Notes: generated from the letters alone by a model not told the origin. A stretch of DNA of 64,000 nucleotides from Gammaproteobacteria bacterium (GCA_013151035.1 JAADJB010000040.1:1-64000); one strand, 5' to 3'. Shown: positions 16,709-27,025, numbered from the stretch's first letter. Translations and numbers: made by a program.

Positions 16709-19327
16709 TTAGCGATAGATTCTTTCCTGAATAGCCGTATAAACAGCCTGCATCACAGAATCCCAATCACCCTCATTCGTCTGCCTGAATAAACGAACAT
16801 TAGGGTACCATATAGAAGATTCACCCGTCTTCAACCAACGCCAGTCCGGTACTGTGGAAAGTAAGATCCAGGTTTCACACCCTAATGCACCCGCTAAATG
16901 AGCAACACTTGTATCCGTAGTTATAATAATATCAAGTGCCTGCATTGCCGCAGCAGTATCCGCAAAATCATTAAAACCTGATCCAAGATCAATGAGTTGA
17001 TCTACCCAATCATGATCGGGCAACTGTTCTACTGCCACCCCTTTCTGCAAACTGTAGGTTTGAACCAGGTCATTCTCAATAATGGGTTTAAACATATCCA
17101 ATGAACAAGAACGCCAGTGATTCCATTTAAAGCCCGGGTTTCCTTGCCAGGTTATCCCTATACGCAAATTAACCTCTTTATTTTTCACTTTTGGCAAAAT
17201 ACAGGGAGAATTGATACAACTGATATAGGGTGATGAAGTCAATTGTGCTGGCGCATTAAGTTTCAACAGAGCAGGCAAGCTAAGCAATGGGTAATGCACA
17301 TCAAAACAGGGCGGAGCACCACCCTCAATCAATACCTCATCAATAAATGAACAGTTCTCGAAAATGCGAAGCAGTTCTTTTCTGCACTCAATTATAATAT
17401 AAAAGCCTTTCTCCTTAACCAGTCGAGCATAACGCACAAATTGAATAGCATCACCAAACCCTTGCTCACAGTAAAGCAAAATACGTCCGCCTTCCATAAC
17501 CTCGCCATTCCATTCTGGCTGAGTAAGCTGATATCTATGTGCAACACCCGCCTCAAATCGCCATTCATATTCACACCAGCCCTTTTCATACTCACCGTTC
17601 AACAATAACACCCAGGAATAATGCCAATGTGCTTGCGCATATTCAGGTGACAAGCAAATGGCTTGCTCATAACACTCTCTGGATTGATCATGCTGCCCTG
17701 AAAAAAACAAGGTGTTTCCCAAATGAGAAAGATATTGTACATTTCCCGGCGCAAGTGATAATGCCTTCTGAAAGGAATGAATCGCACCGAATAGATCGTC
17801 CATCTCAACAAGTATAATGCCTAGCTCCTCATGCACTTCAGCCAGATCAGGTTTATCATGCAATAATTCAAGCGCGTATTTCTTAGCCGTTGTGTAATCA
17901 CCAGAAAACTTAAAAGAACGGATCAAACCAAGCCGCGAATCCAGTAGATCAGCATTTTTTTTCAGAGCAGATTTAAAACAAGCGGATGCGCTTTCATAAT
18001 CCTCTTCCTCAATATGACACAATCCTATATTAGATAATGCCTGACCATTATCCTGTCCGGATGACACCGCTTGATTAAAACATTTAATCGCGGAAGAAAA
18101 AGATTTTATCGAAAAAAAAGCAAGGCCAAGATTATTGTTTAAATGATAGTGTTGAGGATAGATCTTCAGTGCATCAGCACACAAAGCAATCGCCTCATCA
18201 AAACGATCAACCTTATTGAGACACAAAGTAATACTTGCCAGAACATTGGGGTCCTGCGGCGTTATTTCCCGTAACTTCTCCCAGTAAAACAACGCCTCAC
18301 TATATCCATTCACGTATTGAAGGGCAATCGCAAGATTATACATTGACTGGAAATGAGCAGGATATATCTCTAACACACGTTTACAACAGGCTATCGTATC
18401 ATCAAAAAGCTCCATACTGGCATTGATTGCAGCCAACATAAACCAAACTTCACCATCACCAGGAGTTTCATGAATCAGTTGCACACCGATATTACGCGCC
18501 TCCTGAAATCTTTTATTCTGTAACAATAAACCCAGGTCTTCCTTGCATACCACCTTATTCGAACAAGACACCTCGCCAATATATTGAACAGCGGGCGTGA
18601 CTCCAAATATTGAATCATTAAGCTTAACAGCACCAACATTATCGAACAGACTTCTATAACCCGGCATTTCAATGACCTTTTTCCATCGCTCATCAAGCCT
18701 CATGGATTGCGCATCGCCATCAAATGTACTGCCTATATGTCCTACTTCATTGTATCCCGCATCAGTAAAATTAATACTTAATTGGTCAGCAATCTTCTTT
18801 CTATAATCTGTATTATATGTCCAGTTCTGCATATTAATCACTACAACAGAACCGGATTTCTGCTGTAACTTACTCATCATCGATGCATGGTTCATCCATA
18901 GATCAACATCATCCCATTTCCATCTTTTCGCATTACCCGGCATTTGCATTTCAAAGAAGTAGCGACTGGCAAAAACATTAGCAAAATCGCGCACAACAAT
19001 AATCGTTGTACCTGAAAATGATTCGTTACAACACCCCGATAAAAACGCACCGTCTATATCACCGATCTCATCCAGCAATACATCCTCATGGTTATAGACA
19101 AGATTATCAATTCTATCGTCACCCACTTGACTATCCAACTCAACCCCATCCAGAAAGCACTTGTCAAAAGAGGACTCACGCTGAAGCAAATCCACTAATC
19201 GCACCCCAGGATCGACATCATTAAAAAACCGGGTGTTTCCATTCAATTGTCGGCAAAGCCAATTTATAACGGCATGTTGCCCTGATCGACGAACAGATAT
19301 AATTCGATATTCATTTTTTATACTCAA
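16709..19327 (-). CDS. Sulfotransferase-like / TPR / GT9-like glycosyltransferase fusion
   Basis: Large three-part protein (about 872 aa). Residues 1-230 look like a sulfotransferase: P-loop-type SVRRSGQHAVINWL at 12-25 and a VVRDFANVFASRYF segment resembling the PAPS 3'-phosphate site. Residues about 275-600 are roughly nine TPR units (A..CF..AL pattern). Residues about 600-870 match the C-terminal domain of TPR glycosyltransferases: LLYCEQGFGDAIQFVRYA and a TDTSVAHLAGALG nucleotide-sugar loop. TTG 19327 has GGGAG six bases upstream; GTG 19330 would add one residue. It starts about 20 bp after pgpA and may be co-transcribed. Likely modifies a surface glycan or glycoprotein; substrate unknown. 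Confidence 0.7.
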   Translation of the reverse strand: MSIKNEYRIISVRRSGQHAVINWLCRQLNGNTRFFNDVDPGVRLVDLLQRESSFDKCFLDGVELDSQVGDDRIDNLVYNHEDVLLDEIGDIDGAFLSGCCNESFSGTTIIVVRDFANVFASRYFFEMQMPGNAKRWKWDDVDLWMNHASMMSKLQQKSGSVVVINMQNWTYNTDYRKKIADQLSINFTDAGYNEVGHIGSTFDGDAQSMRLDERWKKVIEMPGYRSLFDNVGAVKLNDSIFGVTPAVQYIGEVSCSNKVVCKEDLGLLLQNKRFQEARNIGVQLIHETPGDGEVWFMLAAINASMELFDDTIACCKRVLEIYPAHFQSMYNLAIALQYVNGYSEALFYWEKLREITPQDPNVLASITLCLNKVDRFDEAIALCADALKIYPQHYHLNNNLGLAFFSIKSFSSAIKCFNQAVSSGQDNGQALSNIGLCHIEEEDYESASACFKSALKKNADLLDSRLGLIRSFKFSGDYTTAKKYALELLHDKPDLAEVHEELGIILVEMDDLFGAIHSFQKALSLAPGNVQYLSHLGNTLFFSGQHDQSRECYEQAICLSPEYAQAHWHYSWVLLLNGEYEKGWCEYEWRFEAGVAHRYQLTQPEWNGEVMEGGRILLYCEQGFGDAIQFVRYARLVKEKGFYIIIECRKELLRIFENCSFIDEVLIEGGAPPCFDVHYPLLSLPALLKLNAPAQLTSSPYISCINSPCILPKVKNKEVNLRIGITWQGNPGFKWNHWRSCSLDMFKPIIENDLVQTYSLQKGVAVEQLPDHDWVDQLIDLGSGFNDFADTAAAMQALDIIITTDTSVAHLAGALGCETWILLSTVPDWRWLKTGESSIWYPNVRLFRQTNEGDWDSVMQAVYTAIQERIYR

Positions 19328-19350
19328 CACAAACTCCCGTCTTGTTATAT

Positions 19351-19845
19351 CTATAAGTAGGGTGAAATAAAAAGCAACACGAGCGCGGCAAATATGCCCG
19401 CCAGCACATCATCCAACATAATACCCAAACCACCATCAACCTGGCGATCCAGCCAGCTAATAGGCCAAGGTTTAACAATATCAAAGAAACGGAACAATAT
19501 AAAACCCGCTACTAGCCACGGCCACTGCTTGGGAAACCATATTACCGTAATAAAGTAACCCACCCATTCATCCCAGACAATACCCGAATGATCATGCACA
19601 CCAAGATCCACCGCCGTTTTACCGCATAAATAGACACCTAATAAAAAGCTGGCGAAAATAATCAGTAGATTGATCTCTAAAGAAAACTCAGGCAACAAGG
19701 CATAGATCAGCACCGCAGCTACCGTTCCCGCCGTCCCCGGCGCATAAGGTGCCAGACCACTACCCAAACCAAAAGCGAATAGATGCACTGGATTCTTTAA
19801 TAAGGCAACAAATCCCAGAGATTGATTAGTCACAAGTATTTTCAC
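19351..19845 (-). CDS. pgpA: Phosphatidylglycerophosphatase A
   Basis: Dephosphorylates phosphatidylglycerol phosphate to phosphatidylglycerol at the inner membrane. 164 aa from GTG 19845. Motifs include GSGLAPYAPGTAGTVAA, DHSGIVWDEWVGY with the acidic metal site, FRFFDIVKPWPI, and GGLGIMLDDVLAGI near the C-terminus. Several membrane segments. It follows thiL, as in many gammaproteobacteria, but a 160-bp gap filled with repeats separates them. Confidence 0.92.
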   Translation of the reverse strand: MKILVTNQSLGFVALLKNPVHLFAFGLGSGLAPYAPGTAGTVAAVLIYALLPEFSLEINLLIIFASFLLGVYLCGKTAVDLGVHDHSGIVWDEWVGYFITVIWFPKQWPWLVAGFILFRFFDIVKPWPISWLDRQVDGGLGIMLDDVLAGIFAALVLLFISPYL

Positions 19846-19870
19846 TCATTTGCATTTCCTCAACCTTACC

Positions 19871-19991
19871 ATTCCTGCGCAGGCGGGAACCCATCAAAAT
19901 CCTGGTGCGTAGTACGCACCCTACCCCCACCAATCAAGTCTGGATCCCCGCATACGCGAGGATGACAAGGGTAGGGTGCGCATTGCGCACC
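19871..19991. repeat. Cluster of palindromic repeats between thiL and pgpA
   Basis: Two copies of the GGTAGGGTGCG palindrome in opposite orientation (19904-19925 and 19970-19991) alternate with two units of a second family of the type ATTCCCGC-n-GCGGGAAT (19871-19890 and 19942-19966). The thiL stop begins at 20006. Confidence 0.8.
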
Positions 19992-20005
19992 AACGATCCT
20001 GTAAG

Positions 20006-20980
20006 CTAAAAATGCCGAAATCCTTGATGCTCCAGTACATAATCATTACCCTGCAACAACAACCGCAGATCATCACCCTCCTCAACTACACCAATTCGAT
20101 GATAACTCAGTCCTGCCCCGGAAAAAAACTGCACCAGGGCTTCAATCCTATCCTCAGCCACGGTAAAGCAAAGCTCATAATCATCACCGGCACTCAATGC
20201 CAACTGATATTGATCTATCGTACCCGACAATTCACTCACAACAGCTTCATAGGACATAGAGACAGGGAGCAAATCAACATCCACCCTTGCACCCACAGCA
20301 CTGGCTCTCAATACATGCCCAAGGTCTGCCACCAAACCATCCGATATATCAATCATTGAACTGGCTATCTGACGCAGAGCCATTCCGGCATCAACCTGTG
20401 CGGTTGGCCGTTGCAGACGGTGTTGCAAATAAACATGATGCCCGTTTTTTTTATCCAACCTATCATTTTTCATCAGTCGCAGAGCTAACCCTGCATCGCC
20501 CAGACTCCCGGTGACAAAAACAGCATCCCCCACCGCTGCACCACTACGCAACAGAGCCTGACCTTGCGGCACAAAACCATGCATCTGCACAGTGACCGAC
20601 AACGGTCCGCGACTAAGATCACCACCGATTAACTGAATATTATATTCATTAGCCAGCGATGAAAACCCATGAACAAATGATTGTAACCAGATATCATCCA
20701 GAGTGGGACGAGTTAAAGATAAAGTTGCCCAAGCAGGCTGTGCACCCATCGCAGCAAGATCACTAAGATTAACCGCCAGTGACTTGTAGGCGATATCAGC
20801 AGGGTTACAATCCTCAAAGAAATGAATACCAGAGACCAGCGTATCCATTACCACCACCAGCTCCATGCCGGCAGGAACTCGCATCACCGCACCATCATCA
20901 CCAATGCCCACGCGTACATCATCGCGCTTACCAGTAGCACCCTTGAAGTATTGCTCAATGATCGAAAATTCAGTCAGCAC
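20006..20980 (-). CDS. thiL: Thiamine-monophosphate kinase
   Basis: ATP-dependent phosphorylation of TMP to TPP, the cofactor used by Dxs. I place the start at GTG 20980 (MLTEFSIIEQYF, 324 aa), overlapping nusB by 11 bp. Extending to 21043 would add 21 residues that are not family-like. VGIGDDGAV, DTLVSGIHFFED, the GDLSRGP glycine loop, ISDGLVADLGH and SAGDDYELCFTV are all present. Confidence 0.93.
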   Translation of the reverse strand: MLTEFSIIEQYFKGATGKRDDVRVGIGDDGAVMRVPAGMELVVVMDTLVSGIHFFEDCNPADIAYKSLAVNLSDLAAMGAQPAWATLSLTRPTLDDIWLQSFVHGFSSLANEYNIQLIGGDLSRGPLSVTVQMHGFVPQGQALLRSGAAVGDAVFVTGSLGDAGLALRLMKNDRLDKKNGHHVYLQHRLQRPTAQVDAGMALRQIASSMIDISDGLVADLGHVLRASAVGARVDVDLLPVSMSYEAVVSELSGTIDQYQLALSAGDDYELCFTVAEDRIEALVQFFSGAGLSYHRIGVVEEGDDLRLLLQGNDYVLEHQGFRHF

Positions 20981-21398
20981 GAACCTTGTGTGCAAGCTTA
21001 TCCAGCACCCCATTAACAAAGGCATGCGCCTTTTCCGCACCAAACTTCTTAGTTAAGGTAACCGCCTCATTCAGAACCACCTTGAACGGAATGTCCTGCC
21101 GGTACAACAATTCGTAAGTTGCCATTCGCAAGATAGCCCTTTCAACCGGATCGACCAGCTCAATGACACGGCTCAAGCAAGGTGCCAAGGCTTCATCAAT
21201 CGGCTCAATATGATTAACGGTTTGGCTCAGCAGTTCATAAAAATACTCCTGATCAACCCTGTCAAAACCTTCTGCATCCTGAAATTGTCTGACCAGCTCA
21301 TCATTATCCAGAGCTGTTAATTGCCATTGATACAAGGCCTGTAACGCAAGCCGTCTGGCTCTTGATCGCGCATGTAATGAGATCGGAGCTGTGATCAT
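20970..21398 (-). CDS. nusB: Transcription antitermination protein NusB
   Basis: 142 aa all-helical RNA-binding protein that, with NusE, loads antitermination complexes on rRNA leaders. RSRARRLALQALYQW at the N-terminus, ILRMATYELLYR and VVLNEAVTLTKKFG...FVNGVLDKL are the family signatures. It lies 5 bp downstream of ribH and overlaps thiL, the standard order. Confidence 0.95.
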   Translation of the reverse strand: MITAPISLHARSRARRLALQALYQWQLTALDNDELVRQFQDAEGFDRVDQEYFYELLSQTVNHIEPIDEALAPCLSRVIELVDPVERAILRMATYELLYRQDIPFKVVLNEAVTLTKKFGAEKAHAFVNGVLDKLAHKVRAD

Positions 21399-21403
21399 CT
21401 GTT

Positions 21404-21874
21404 TTATTGACCCAACTGGTTTAATAAATTAACCATCTCAATCGCAGACAAAGCCGCTTCATCACCTTTATTGCCGGCCTTGGTACCCGCACGTTCAATC
21501 GCCTGTTCGATGCTATCTACCGTCAGCACGCCAAAGGAGACCGGGATATCATGCTGCATACCGACCGTCGCCAACCCCTTGGTGCATTCACCCGCAACAT
21601 ATTCAAAATGAGGCGTGCCACCACGAATAACAGCACCTAAAGCGATAATAGCATCATACTCACCACTCTTAGCCAGACGCTGCGCCACTAGTGGCATCTC
21701 AAAGGCACCCGGCACCTTGATGACATGCAGATTCTTGTCCTCAGCACCATGCCGTAACAGTGTATCCTTCGCACCCTCCAGCAGACTATCCACCACAAAG
21801 CTGTTAAAACGCGCCACCAACAAAGCAAAACGTGCACCACGAACCACCAGACCACCTTCAATAATTTTACTCAT
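21404..21874 (-). CDS. ribH: 6,7-Dimethyl-8-ribityllumazine synthase
   Basis: Condenses the ribityl-aminopyrimidine and dihydroxybutanone phosphate to lumazine. 156 aa. Signatures: [46 protein letters not shown] with the catalytic His, and [17 protein letters not shown]. It lies between ribBA and nusB; a long inverted-repeat element separates it from ribBA. Confidence 0.95.
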   Translation of the reverse strand: MSKIIEGGLVVRGARFALLVARFNSFVVDSLLEGAKDTLLRHGAEDKNLHVIKVPGAFEMPLVAQRLAKSGEYDAIIALGAVIRGGTPHFEYVAGECTKGLATVGMQHDIPVSFGVLTVDSIEQAIERAGTKAGNKGDEAALSAIEMVNLLNQLGQ

Positions 21875-21935
21875 AATACTATTAACTCTCTCAACTCACT
21901 CACTAACATTATATGCCATCCCACCAATCATAAAG

Positions 21936-22045
21936 GACATGGGTTGGTGGCTTTTATCAAAGACCGTCAGCCGCATGGACGCGGCTGTCGAGCTTACAGG
22001 GATGTATTCACAGCGTGTCTTTGATAAAAGCCACCAATCCATGTC
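21936..22045. repeat. Long inverted-repeat element, copy A
   Basis: 29-bp arms (21936-21964 and 22017-22045) pair with a single G-U type exception. The 52-bp loop contains a 7-bp hairpin (21968-21987, CAGCCGC/GCGGCTG) and ends GTATTCACAGCGT. Related copies are at 23246, 41982 and 63426. The arm sequence differs between copies, but pairing is kept. Located between ribBA and ribH inside the rib operon. Confidence 0.85.
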
Positions 22046-22050
22046 TCACT

Positions 22051-23154
22051 CTAACAATGAACATACTCCACCACCTCAAGATCAAACCCCTTAATCGCAT
22101 GAATCTTACGCGCCGAACCCAACACCCGCATACGCCTGACCCCAAGATCCGTCAGAATCTGTGCGCCAATACCATAAGTACGCAGATCGCCGCCTTCCTC
22201 TCGATGCATCTCTTCCTTATAGTGTTCCGAGTAGTTCTTGAGACGATCAACAATATCACGATTAGACTCCGGTCGACGCAACACAACTACAATCCCCTTA
22301 CCTTCATCAGCAATACACTTCAAGGCAGAACGCAAGGGCACACTCATTCCTTCCATCGGGGTATTAATCAGGTCACCCAGCACATTTTTCATGTGTACAC
22401 GCACCAGCGTCGTGTCTTCAGGATCAATTTCACCACGCACAAAGGCAAAATGCAGGTCGTGATCAAAGCTATCCTCAAAGGCAACCAGATGGAACTCACC
22501 AAACTCCGTCATCACCTCGGATTCTGCAATACGTTCCACACTCTTTTCATTCTCGATACGATAGTGAATAAGATCAGCAATGGTACCCATCTTCAGATTA
22601 TGCTTCTTAGCATAGATCTCAAGATCCGGACGCCGAGCCATACTGCCATCCTCGTTCAGGATCTCAACAATAACCGCTGCCGGTTCCAACCCCGCCAGAC
22701 GCGCCAGATCACAACCCGCTTCCGTATGTCCAGCACGCGCCAACACACCACCCGATTGCGCCATCAAAGGAAAGATATGACCCGGCTGCACGATATCCTT
22801 TGGACTGGCTGAGGGAGTCACTGCTGTGCGTACCGTATGCGCCCGATCATAGGCCGAGATACCCGTGGTAACACCCTCAGCCGCCTCAATCGAGACCGTG
22901 AAATTAGTCGAGAACTGTGCCTCATTATCATTCACCATCAAAGGCAACTTCAGTTGTTTACAACGCTCCCTGGTCAGGGTCAGACAGATTAAACCACGAC
23001 CATGACTAGCCATGAAATTAATATCTTCCGGACGCACCTCCGAGGCAGCCATAATGAGATCGCCCTCATTCTCCCGATCCTCATCATCCATCAGGATAAC
23101 CATCTTGCCATTACGCAAGTCTTCAATAATCTCTTCTACACTATTTAACGACAT
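22051..23154 (-). CDS. ribBA: 3,4-Dihydroxy-2-butanone-4-phosphate synthase with degenerate GTP cyclohydrolase II domain
   Basis: Makes dihydroxybutanone phosphate from ribulose 5-phosphate. 367 aa. Residues 1-200 are the RibB domain with [23 protein letters not shown] and [13 protein letters not shown]. Residues 205-367 follow the RibA fold, but where GTP cyclohydrolase II has its zinc cysteines (HSECLTGD...RCDCG) this protein reads [12 protein letters not shown]. That domain is therefore probably inactive for GTP hydrolysis, a known variant in gammaproteobacteria. A separate ribA is expected elsewhere. Confidence 0.92.
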   Translation of the reverse strand: MSLNSVEEIIEDLRNGKMVILMDDEDRENEGDLIMAASEVRPEDINFMASHGRGLICLTLTRERCKQLKLPLMVNDNEAQFSTNFTVSIEAAEGVTTGISAYDRAHTVRTAVTPSASPKDIVQPGHIFPLMAQSGGVLARAGHTEAGCDLARLAGLEPAAVIVEILNEDGSMARRPDLEIYAKKHNLKMGTIADLIHYRIENEKSVERIAESEVMTEFGEFHLVAFEDSFDHDLHFAFVRGEIDPEDTTLVRVHMKNVLGDLINTPMEGMSVPLRSALKCIADEGKGIVVVLRRPESNRDIVDRLKNYSEHYKEEMHREEGGDLRTYGIGAQILTDLGVRRMRVLGSARKIHAIKGFDLEVVEYVHC

Positions 23155-23245
23155 ACACCTAAATCCTGATTAATTATCACTACCACCCTACTCATAACCA
23201 GAGACAGGGATTGTTCCCACCATCACTCGCGTCCTGTTAACTCAA

Positions 23246-23336
23246 GAGAGAAGAATTGTTCCTCTTTAGCAGAGACCGTCAGCCGCATGGACATATTTAC
23301 GGCGTGTCTCTGCTAAAGAGGAGCAATTCTTGTCTC
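23246..23336. repeat. Long inverted-repeat element, copy B (short loop)
   Basis: 31-bp arms (23246-23276 and 23306-23336) with two mismatches; the loop is only 29 bp because the inner hairpin and following spacer have been deleted. It lies between ribE and ribBA. Confidence 0.85.
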
Positions 23337-23363
23337 GACCTTACCAGAAAAACCTCTATTCAA

Positions 23364-24020
23364 TCATATAAACCCATGTTCCTTTAACAAGCCTTCCGTC
23401 ACACCACCACTACTCGCAACAGCCGCTTCATCACCCATTACCAAACGTTCCAAATAACGCGCAATCACATCCACCTCAATATTCACCTTGCGACCTACCT
23501 GCCAACTACCAATCGTTGTCTCCTGCAGGGTATGCGGCACAATATTCAGGCTAAACACAGCACCATCAACCGCATTGACCGTCAAACTCACACCATCCAC
23601 ACAAACCGAACCTTTTTTAGCAATATATCTTGCTAATGAATCTGGCACCTTGATCCTGAACTGTTCAGAACGCGCATCACTGTGTCGTTCAATCACCGAG
23701 CCAACCCCATCCACATGCCCACTCACTAGATGACCACCTAGACGTGTCGTTGGAGTCAGTGCCTTCTCCAGATTGACCTCCGCACCCGCTACGATATCAA
23801 CCAATATCGTATGCGCCAAGGTCTCACCCGATACATCTGCCCAGAAACCATCGCCCGGTAACTCAACTACCGTCAGGCATACGCCATTAACAGCAATACT
23901 ATCACCGAGTATGACATCAGCCATGTCCAGTTTACCCGTGTGGATACGCAAACGCATATCACCGTCACGAGGTTCGCAAGCAAGCACCTTGCCTAATGAT
24001 TCAATAATACCTGTAAACAT
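23364..24020 (-). CDS. ribE: Riboflavin synthase, alpha chain
   Basis: Dismutates two lumazines to riboflavin. 218 aa with the two tandem lumazine-binding repeats: MFTGIIESLGKV, SIAVNGVCLTV and GGHLVSGHVDGVG in the first half, and VCVDGVSLTVN near 140 in the second. Between ribD and ribBA in the operon; some nomenclature uses ribC. Confidence 0.95.
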   Translation of the reverse strand: MFTGIIESLGKVLACEPRDGDMRLRIHTGKLDMADVILGDSIAVNGVCLTVVELPGDGFWADVSGETLAHTILVDIVAGAEVNLEKALTPTTRLGGHLVSGHVDGVGSVIERHSDARSEQFRIKVPDSLARYIAKKGSVCVDGVSLTVNAVDGAVFSLNIVPHTLQETTIGSWQVGRKVNIEVDVIARYLERLVMGDEAAVASSGGVTEGLLKEHGFI

Positions 24021-24035
24021 ATAGCTACTTTACCA

Positions 24036-25133
24036 CTAATTAAAGCGCGGCCGCACCGTGATCCGCCAGTCCTCACCAACGGCTCGAATATCCTTGATAT
24101 CCAGTGCAATACGATCCTGCATCAGATCCAGCCCCGATATCAAGAACAGACCGCGCGCATTGGCACCCATAATATGTGGTGCCATATAAATTACCAGTTC
24201 ATCAACCAGGCCCTGTTGCAACATCGCACCATTCAATATCGCACCCGCCTCCAACAAGACCTCATTGACCTCCAGCGTTGACAAATACGCAAGCATTGAT
24301 TCAAGATCAACGTGACTCTGTGTAGAGGCACAGTCTTTAATCTCCGCACCCGCCTGTTGCAAGGCCGTACTACGCGTTATATCTGTCACTGCCGATACCA
24401 CCAAAGTATCCCCGGGCAAGCTCAACATCTTTGCCGTTGTTGGCATGCGCAGATTTGAATCCATCACCACCCGTAGCGGCTGATTCGGAATCTGCTCACA
24501 TAGATCATCGGCACGCACATTCAGGGATGGATCATCCGCAAGCACCGTACCTATACCCGTGACAATAGCACCACTACGCGCTCGTAGCCGCTGCACATCC
24601 TGCCGTGCAGCACCCCCCGTAATCCACTGGCTTTCACCGGATGCCATTGCGCTGCGTCCATCCAGACTCATTGCCAGCTTGGCACGCACAAAGGGTCGCC
24701 CTGTGCGCATACGTTTAATAAAACCTTCGTTCAGTTGCTCAGCTTCATCCTGCAACAGACCATCACTCACCTCAATCCCCGCCTCACGCAAAGATTGTAT
24801 ACCTTTACCGGCTACCACAGGATTAGGATCCTGCATTGCCACCACCACACGCACAACACCCGCATTAATCAATGCCTCACTACAAGGTGACGTACGACCA
24901 TAATGACAACAGGGTTCCAGTGTCACATAGGCCGTCGCACCTCTTGCCCGAACACCCGCCTGTTGCAAGGCATTGACCTCAGCATGTCCTTCACCCGCAC
25001 GCTGATGCCAACCCTCAGCAATAATTTCACCCTCCTTCACCAGCACACAACCCACCTGCGGATTAGGCCGGCAACGATAAAGCCCCTGCCGTGCCAACTG
25101 CAATGCGCGTAACATATACTGTGAATCAGTCAC
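24036..25133 (-). CDS. ribD: Bifunctional riboflavin deaminase/reductase RibD
   Basis: Deaminates the pyrimidine intermediate and reduces its ribose side chain. Start set at GTG 25133 (VTDSQYMLRAL; 365 aa), 5 bp after the nrdR stop; the frame stays open further upstream into nrdR, but that part is not family-like. The deaminase zinc site is in HAEVNAL and TLEPCCHYGRTSPC; the reductase domain has RPFVRAKLAMSLDGR and an ATGIGTVLADDPSL-like segment (here VTGIGTVLADDPSL). Confidence 0.94.
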   Translation of the reverse strand: MTDSQYMLRALQLARQGLYRCRPNPQVGCVLVKEGEIIAEGWHQRAGEGHAEVNALQQAGVRARGATAYVTLEPCCHYGRTSPCSEALINAGVVRVVVAMQDPNPVVAGKGIQSLREAGIEVSDGLLQDEAEQLNEGFIKRMRTGRPFVRAKLAMSLDGRSAMASGESQWITGGAARQDVQRLRARSGAIVTGIGTVLADDPSLNVRADDLCEQIPNQPLRVVMDSNLRMPTTAKMLSLPGDTLVVSAVTDITRSTALQQAGAEIKDCASTQSHVDLESMLAYLSTLEVNEVLLEAGAILNGAMLQQGLVDELVIYMAPHIMGANARGLFLISGLDLMQDRIALDIKDIRAVGEDWRITVRPRFN

Positions 25134-25137
25134 TGCA

Positions 25138-25653
25138 CTAGCCTTTGCCTGAATCCGTTTCCGGAACCAGGGGAATCGGCTGTTTTTTCTGCTGGGTTGT
25201 TGGTCTTTTTTCCAGTCGTTCAATCTCTTCACGAAAGGCATTCACATCCTGAAAACTTCGATAGACCGAGGCAAAACGCACGTAGGCCACCTGATCCAGG
25301 TCACGCAACTCATCCATCACCCATTCACCCAGATTGCGTGAGGATATCTCATGCTCTCCACAAGAACGCAGTTTTTTCTGAATCCGTTGTATCGCCGCCT
25401 CAATCGCCTCCGTTGCAACCGGTCTTTTTTCCAGCGCGCGCAACATACCGGCACGCAGCTTATCTTCATTATAAGGTTCACGCGCACTATCACCCTTAAT
25501 AATCCGCGGCATCACCAGTTCAGCAAATTCAAAGGTAGTAAAGCGCTCACCACAACTCAGGCATTCACGTCGACGGCGCACCTGCATCCCATCCCCAGCC
25601 AGACGCGAGTCAATCACCTTGGTATCTTCTGCCAAACAAAAAGGACAATACAT
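25138..25653 (-). CDS. nrdR: Transcriptional repressor NrdR
   Basis: Zinc-ribbon/ATP-cone repressor of ribonucleotide reductase genes. 171 aa. Zinc ribbon MYCPFC...CLSCGERF (Cys3, Cys6, Cys31, Cys34), FTTFE, then an ATP-cone from about residue 49. The C-terminal 20 residues are extra ([22 protein letters not shown]). Start of the nrdR-ribD-ribE-ribBA-ribH-nusB-thiL run. Confidence 0.95.
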   Translation of the reverse strand: MYCPFCLAEDTKVIDSRLAGDGMQVRRRRECLSCGERFTTFEFAELVMPRIIKGDSAREPYNEDKLRAGMLRALEKRPVATEAIEAAIQRIQKKLRSCGEHEISSRNLGEWVMDELRDLDQVAYVRFASVYRSFQDVNAFREEIERLEKRPTTQQKKQPIPLVPETDSGKG

Positions 25654-25680
25654 ATTAAAATCCCATTACGTTCAGGTCAT

Positions 25681-25706
25681 GTCATCCTCGCGCAAGCGGG
25701 AATGAC
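25681..25706. repeat. GTCATCCTCGCGCAAGCGGG palindromic unit
   Basis: Member of the second palindrome family (ATTCCCGC/GCGGGAAT arms) in the nrdR-glyA gap. Other units are at 19871, 19942, 31878, 34366, 37852 (degenerate) and 52904. Confidence 0.7.
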
Positions 25707-25710
25707 TAAG

Positions 25711-26967
25711 TTATTTCTCATAAACCGGCAGACGTTTACAAACAACCCCAACCTTTTGTTTCACCTCAGCAATTACTTGCTGATTCTCAGGATCATCCAG
25801 GATGTCACAGATCCAGCCTGCCAGTTCACGCACATCATTTTCATCAAAACCACGCGTTGTCACAGCGGGAGTACCAATACGAATACCGCTGGTAACAAAA
25901 GGCGATTGTGGATCATTCGGCACGGCATTCTTGTTCACTGTAATATTAGCGGCACCCAGTGCTGCATCAGCCGTCTTACCCGTCATGCCCTTATCAATCA
26001 AATCAACCAGGAACAGATGGTCATCACTGCCACCCGATACAATGTTATAACCCCGTTCCATAATCACTGCAGCCATTGCGCGGGAATTATCCAATACACG
26101 CTGCTGATAATCTTTGAAATCCGGTTGTAGGGCCTCTTTAAAAGCAACCGCCTTGGCAGCAATCACATGCATCAAGGGGCCACCCTGGGTACCCGGAAAC
26201 ACCAATGAATTCAACTTCTTTTCAATCTCTGGATTGGGACGCGCAAGAATCAAACCACCACGCGGGCCACGCAGTGTCTTATGCGTGGTAGTGGTGGTCA
26301 CATCGGCAATCTGTACTGGGCTAGGATATAAACCGGTTGCAATCAGACCAGCCACATGCGCCATATCAACAAACAGGTAAGCACCGATACTATCGGCAAT
26401 ATCACGAAATCGCTGCCAGTCAACAACACGGGAGTAGGCAGAAAAACCGGCTACAATCAGCTTTGGCTGATGTTCCTTCGCCAGGGCTTCCACCTGGGCA
26501 TAATCAATCTCTCCAGTCTCATTATCCAGACCATACTGAATGGCATTAAATATCTTACCCGAAAAATTAACCTTTGAACCATGAGTCAGGTGTCCACCAT
26601 CTGCCAGACTCATACCCAGAATGGTATCACCGGGGGTCAACAGAGCAAGATACACCGCCGCATTGGCCTGTGAACCCGAGTGCGGCTGCACATTAGCATA
26701 CTCCACACCAAACAACTCACAGGCACGATCAATTGCTAATTGTTCTGCAATATCAACGAATTCACAGCCACCATAGTAGCGCTTGGATGGATAACCCTCG
26801 GCATATTTATTGGTCAGCACCGAGCCCTGTGCCTCCATTACCCGTGGACTGGCATAATTCTCCGAAGCAATTAGTTCTATATGATCTTCCTGACGCTGCT
26901 CTTCACCCTGAATAGCAGCCCATAATTCATCATCAAAACCAGCAATAGTCATATCGTTGCCGAACAT
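25711..26967 (-). CDS. glyA: Serine hydroxymethyltransferase
   Basis: PLP enzyme interconverting serine and glycine with tetrahydrofolate. 418 aa from ATG 26967 ([16 protein letters not shown]), preferred over ATG 26991 because AGGGGT precedes it at a useful distance and because of family alignment. [28 protein letters not shown], the PLP lysine in [14 protein letters not shown], and [10 protein letters not shown] are all present. Confidence 0.96.
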   Translation of the reverse strand: MFGNDMTIAGFDDELWAAIQGEEQRQEDHIELIASENYASPRVMEAQGSVLTNKYAEGYPSKRYYGGCEFVDIAEQLAIDRACELFGVEYANVQPHSGSQANAAVYLALLTPGDTILGMSLADGGHLTHGSKVNFSGKIFNAIQYGLDNETGEIDYAQVEALAKEHQPKLIVAGFSAYSRVVDWQRFRDIADSIGAYLFVDMAHVAGLIATGLYPSPVQIADVTTTTTHKTLRGPRGGLILARPNPEIEKKLNSLVFPGTQGGPLMHVIAAKAVAFKEALQPDFKDYQQRVLDNSRAMAAVIMERGYNIVSGGSDDHLFLVDLIDKGMTGKTADAALGAANITVNKNAVPNDPQSPFVTSGIRIGTPAVTTRGFDENDVRELAGWICDILDDPENQQVIAEVKQKVGVVCKRLPVYEK

Positions 26968-27025
26968 ATCCAGTACACCCCTGTGACTCATTCATAAAGC
27001 AGGGAATGATACCGCATTTTGCTAT

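Noticed and set aside
20981-21043. Upstream extension of thiL
   Set aside because: Within nusB coding sequence and without homology; GTG 20980 begins the family-like sequence.
23155-23363. FMN riboswitch before ribBA
   Set aside because: The gap holds the long inverted repeat. I do not see the conserved FMN aptamer segments.
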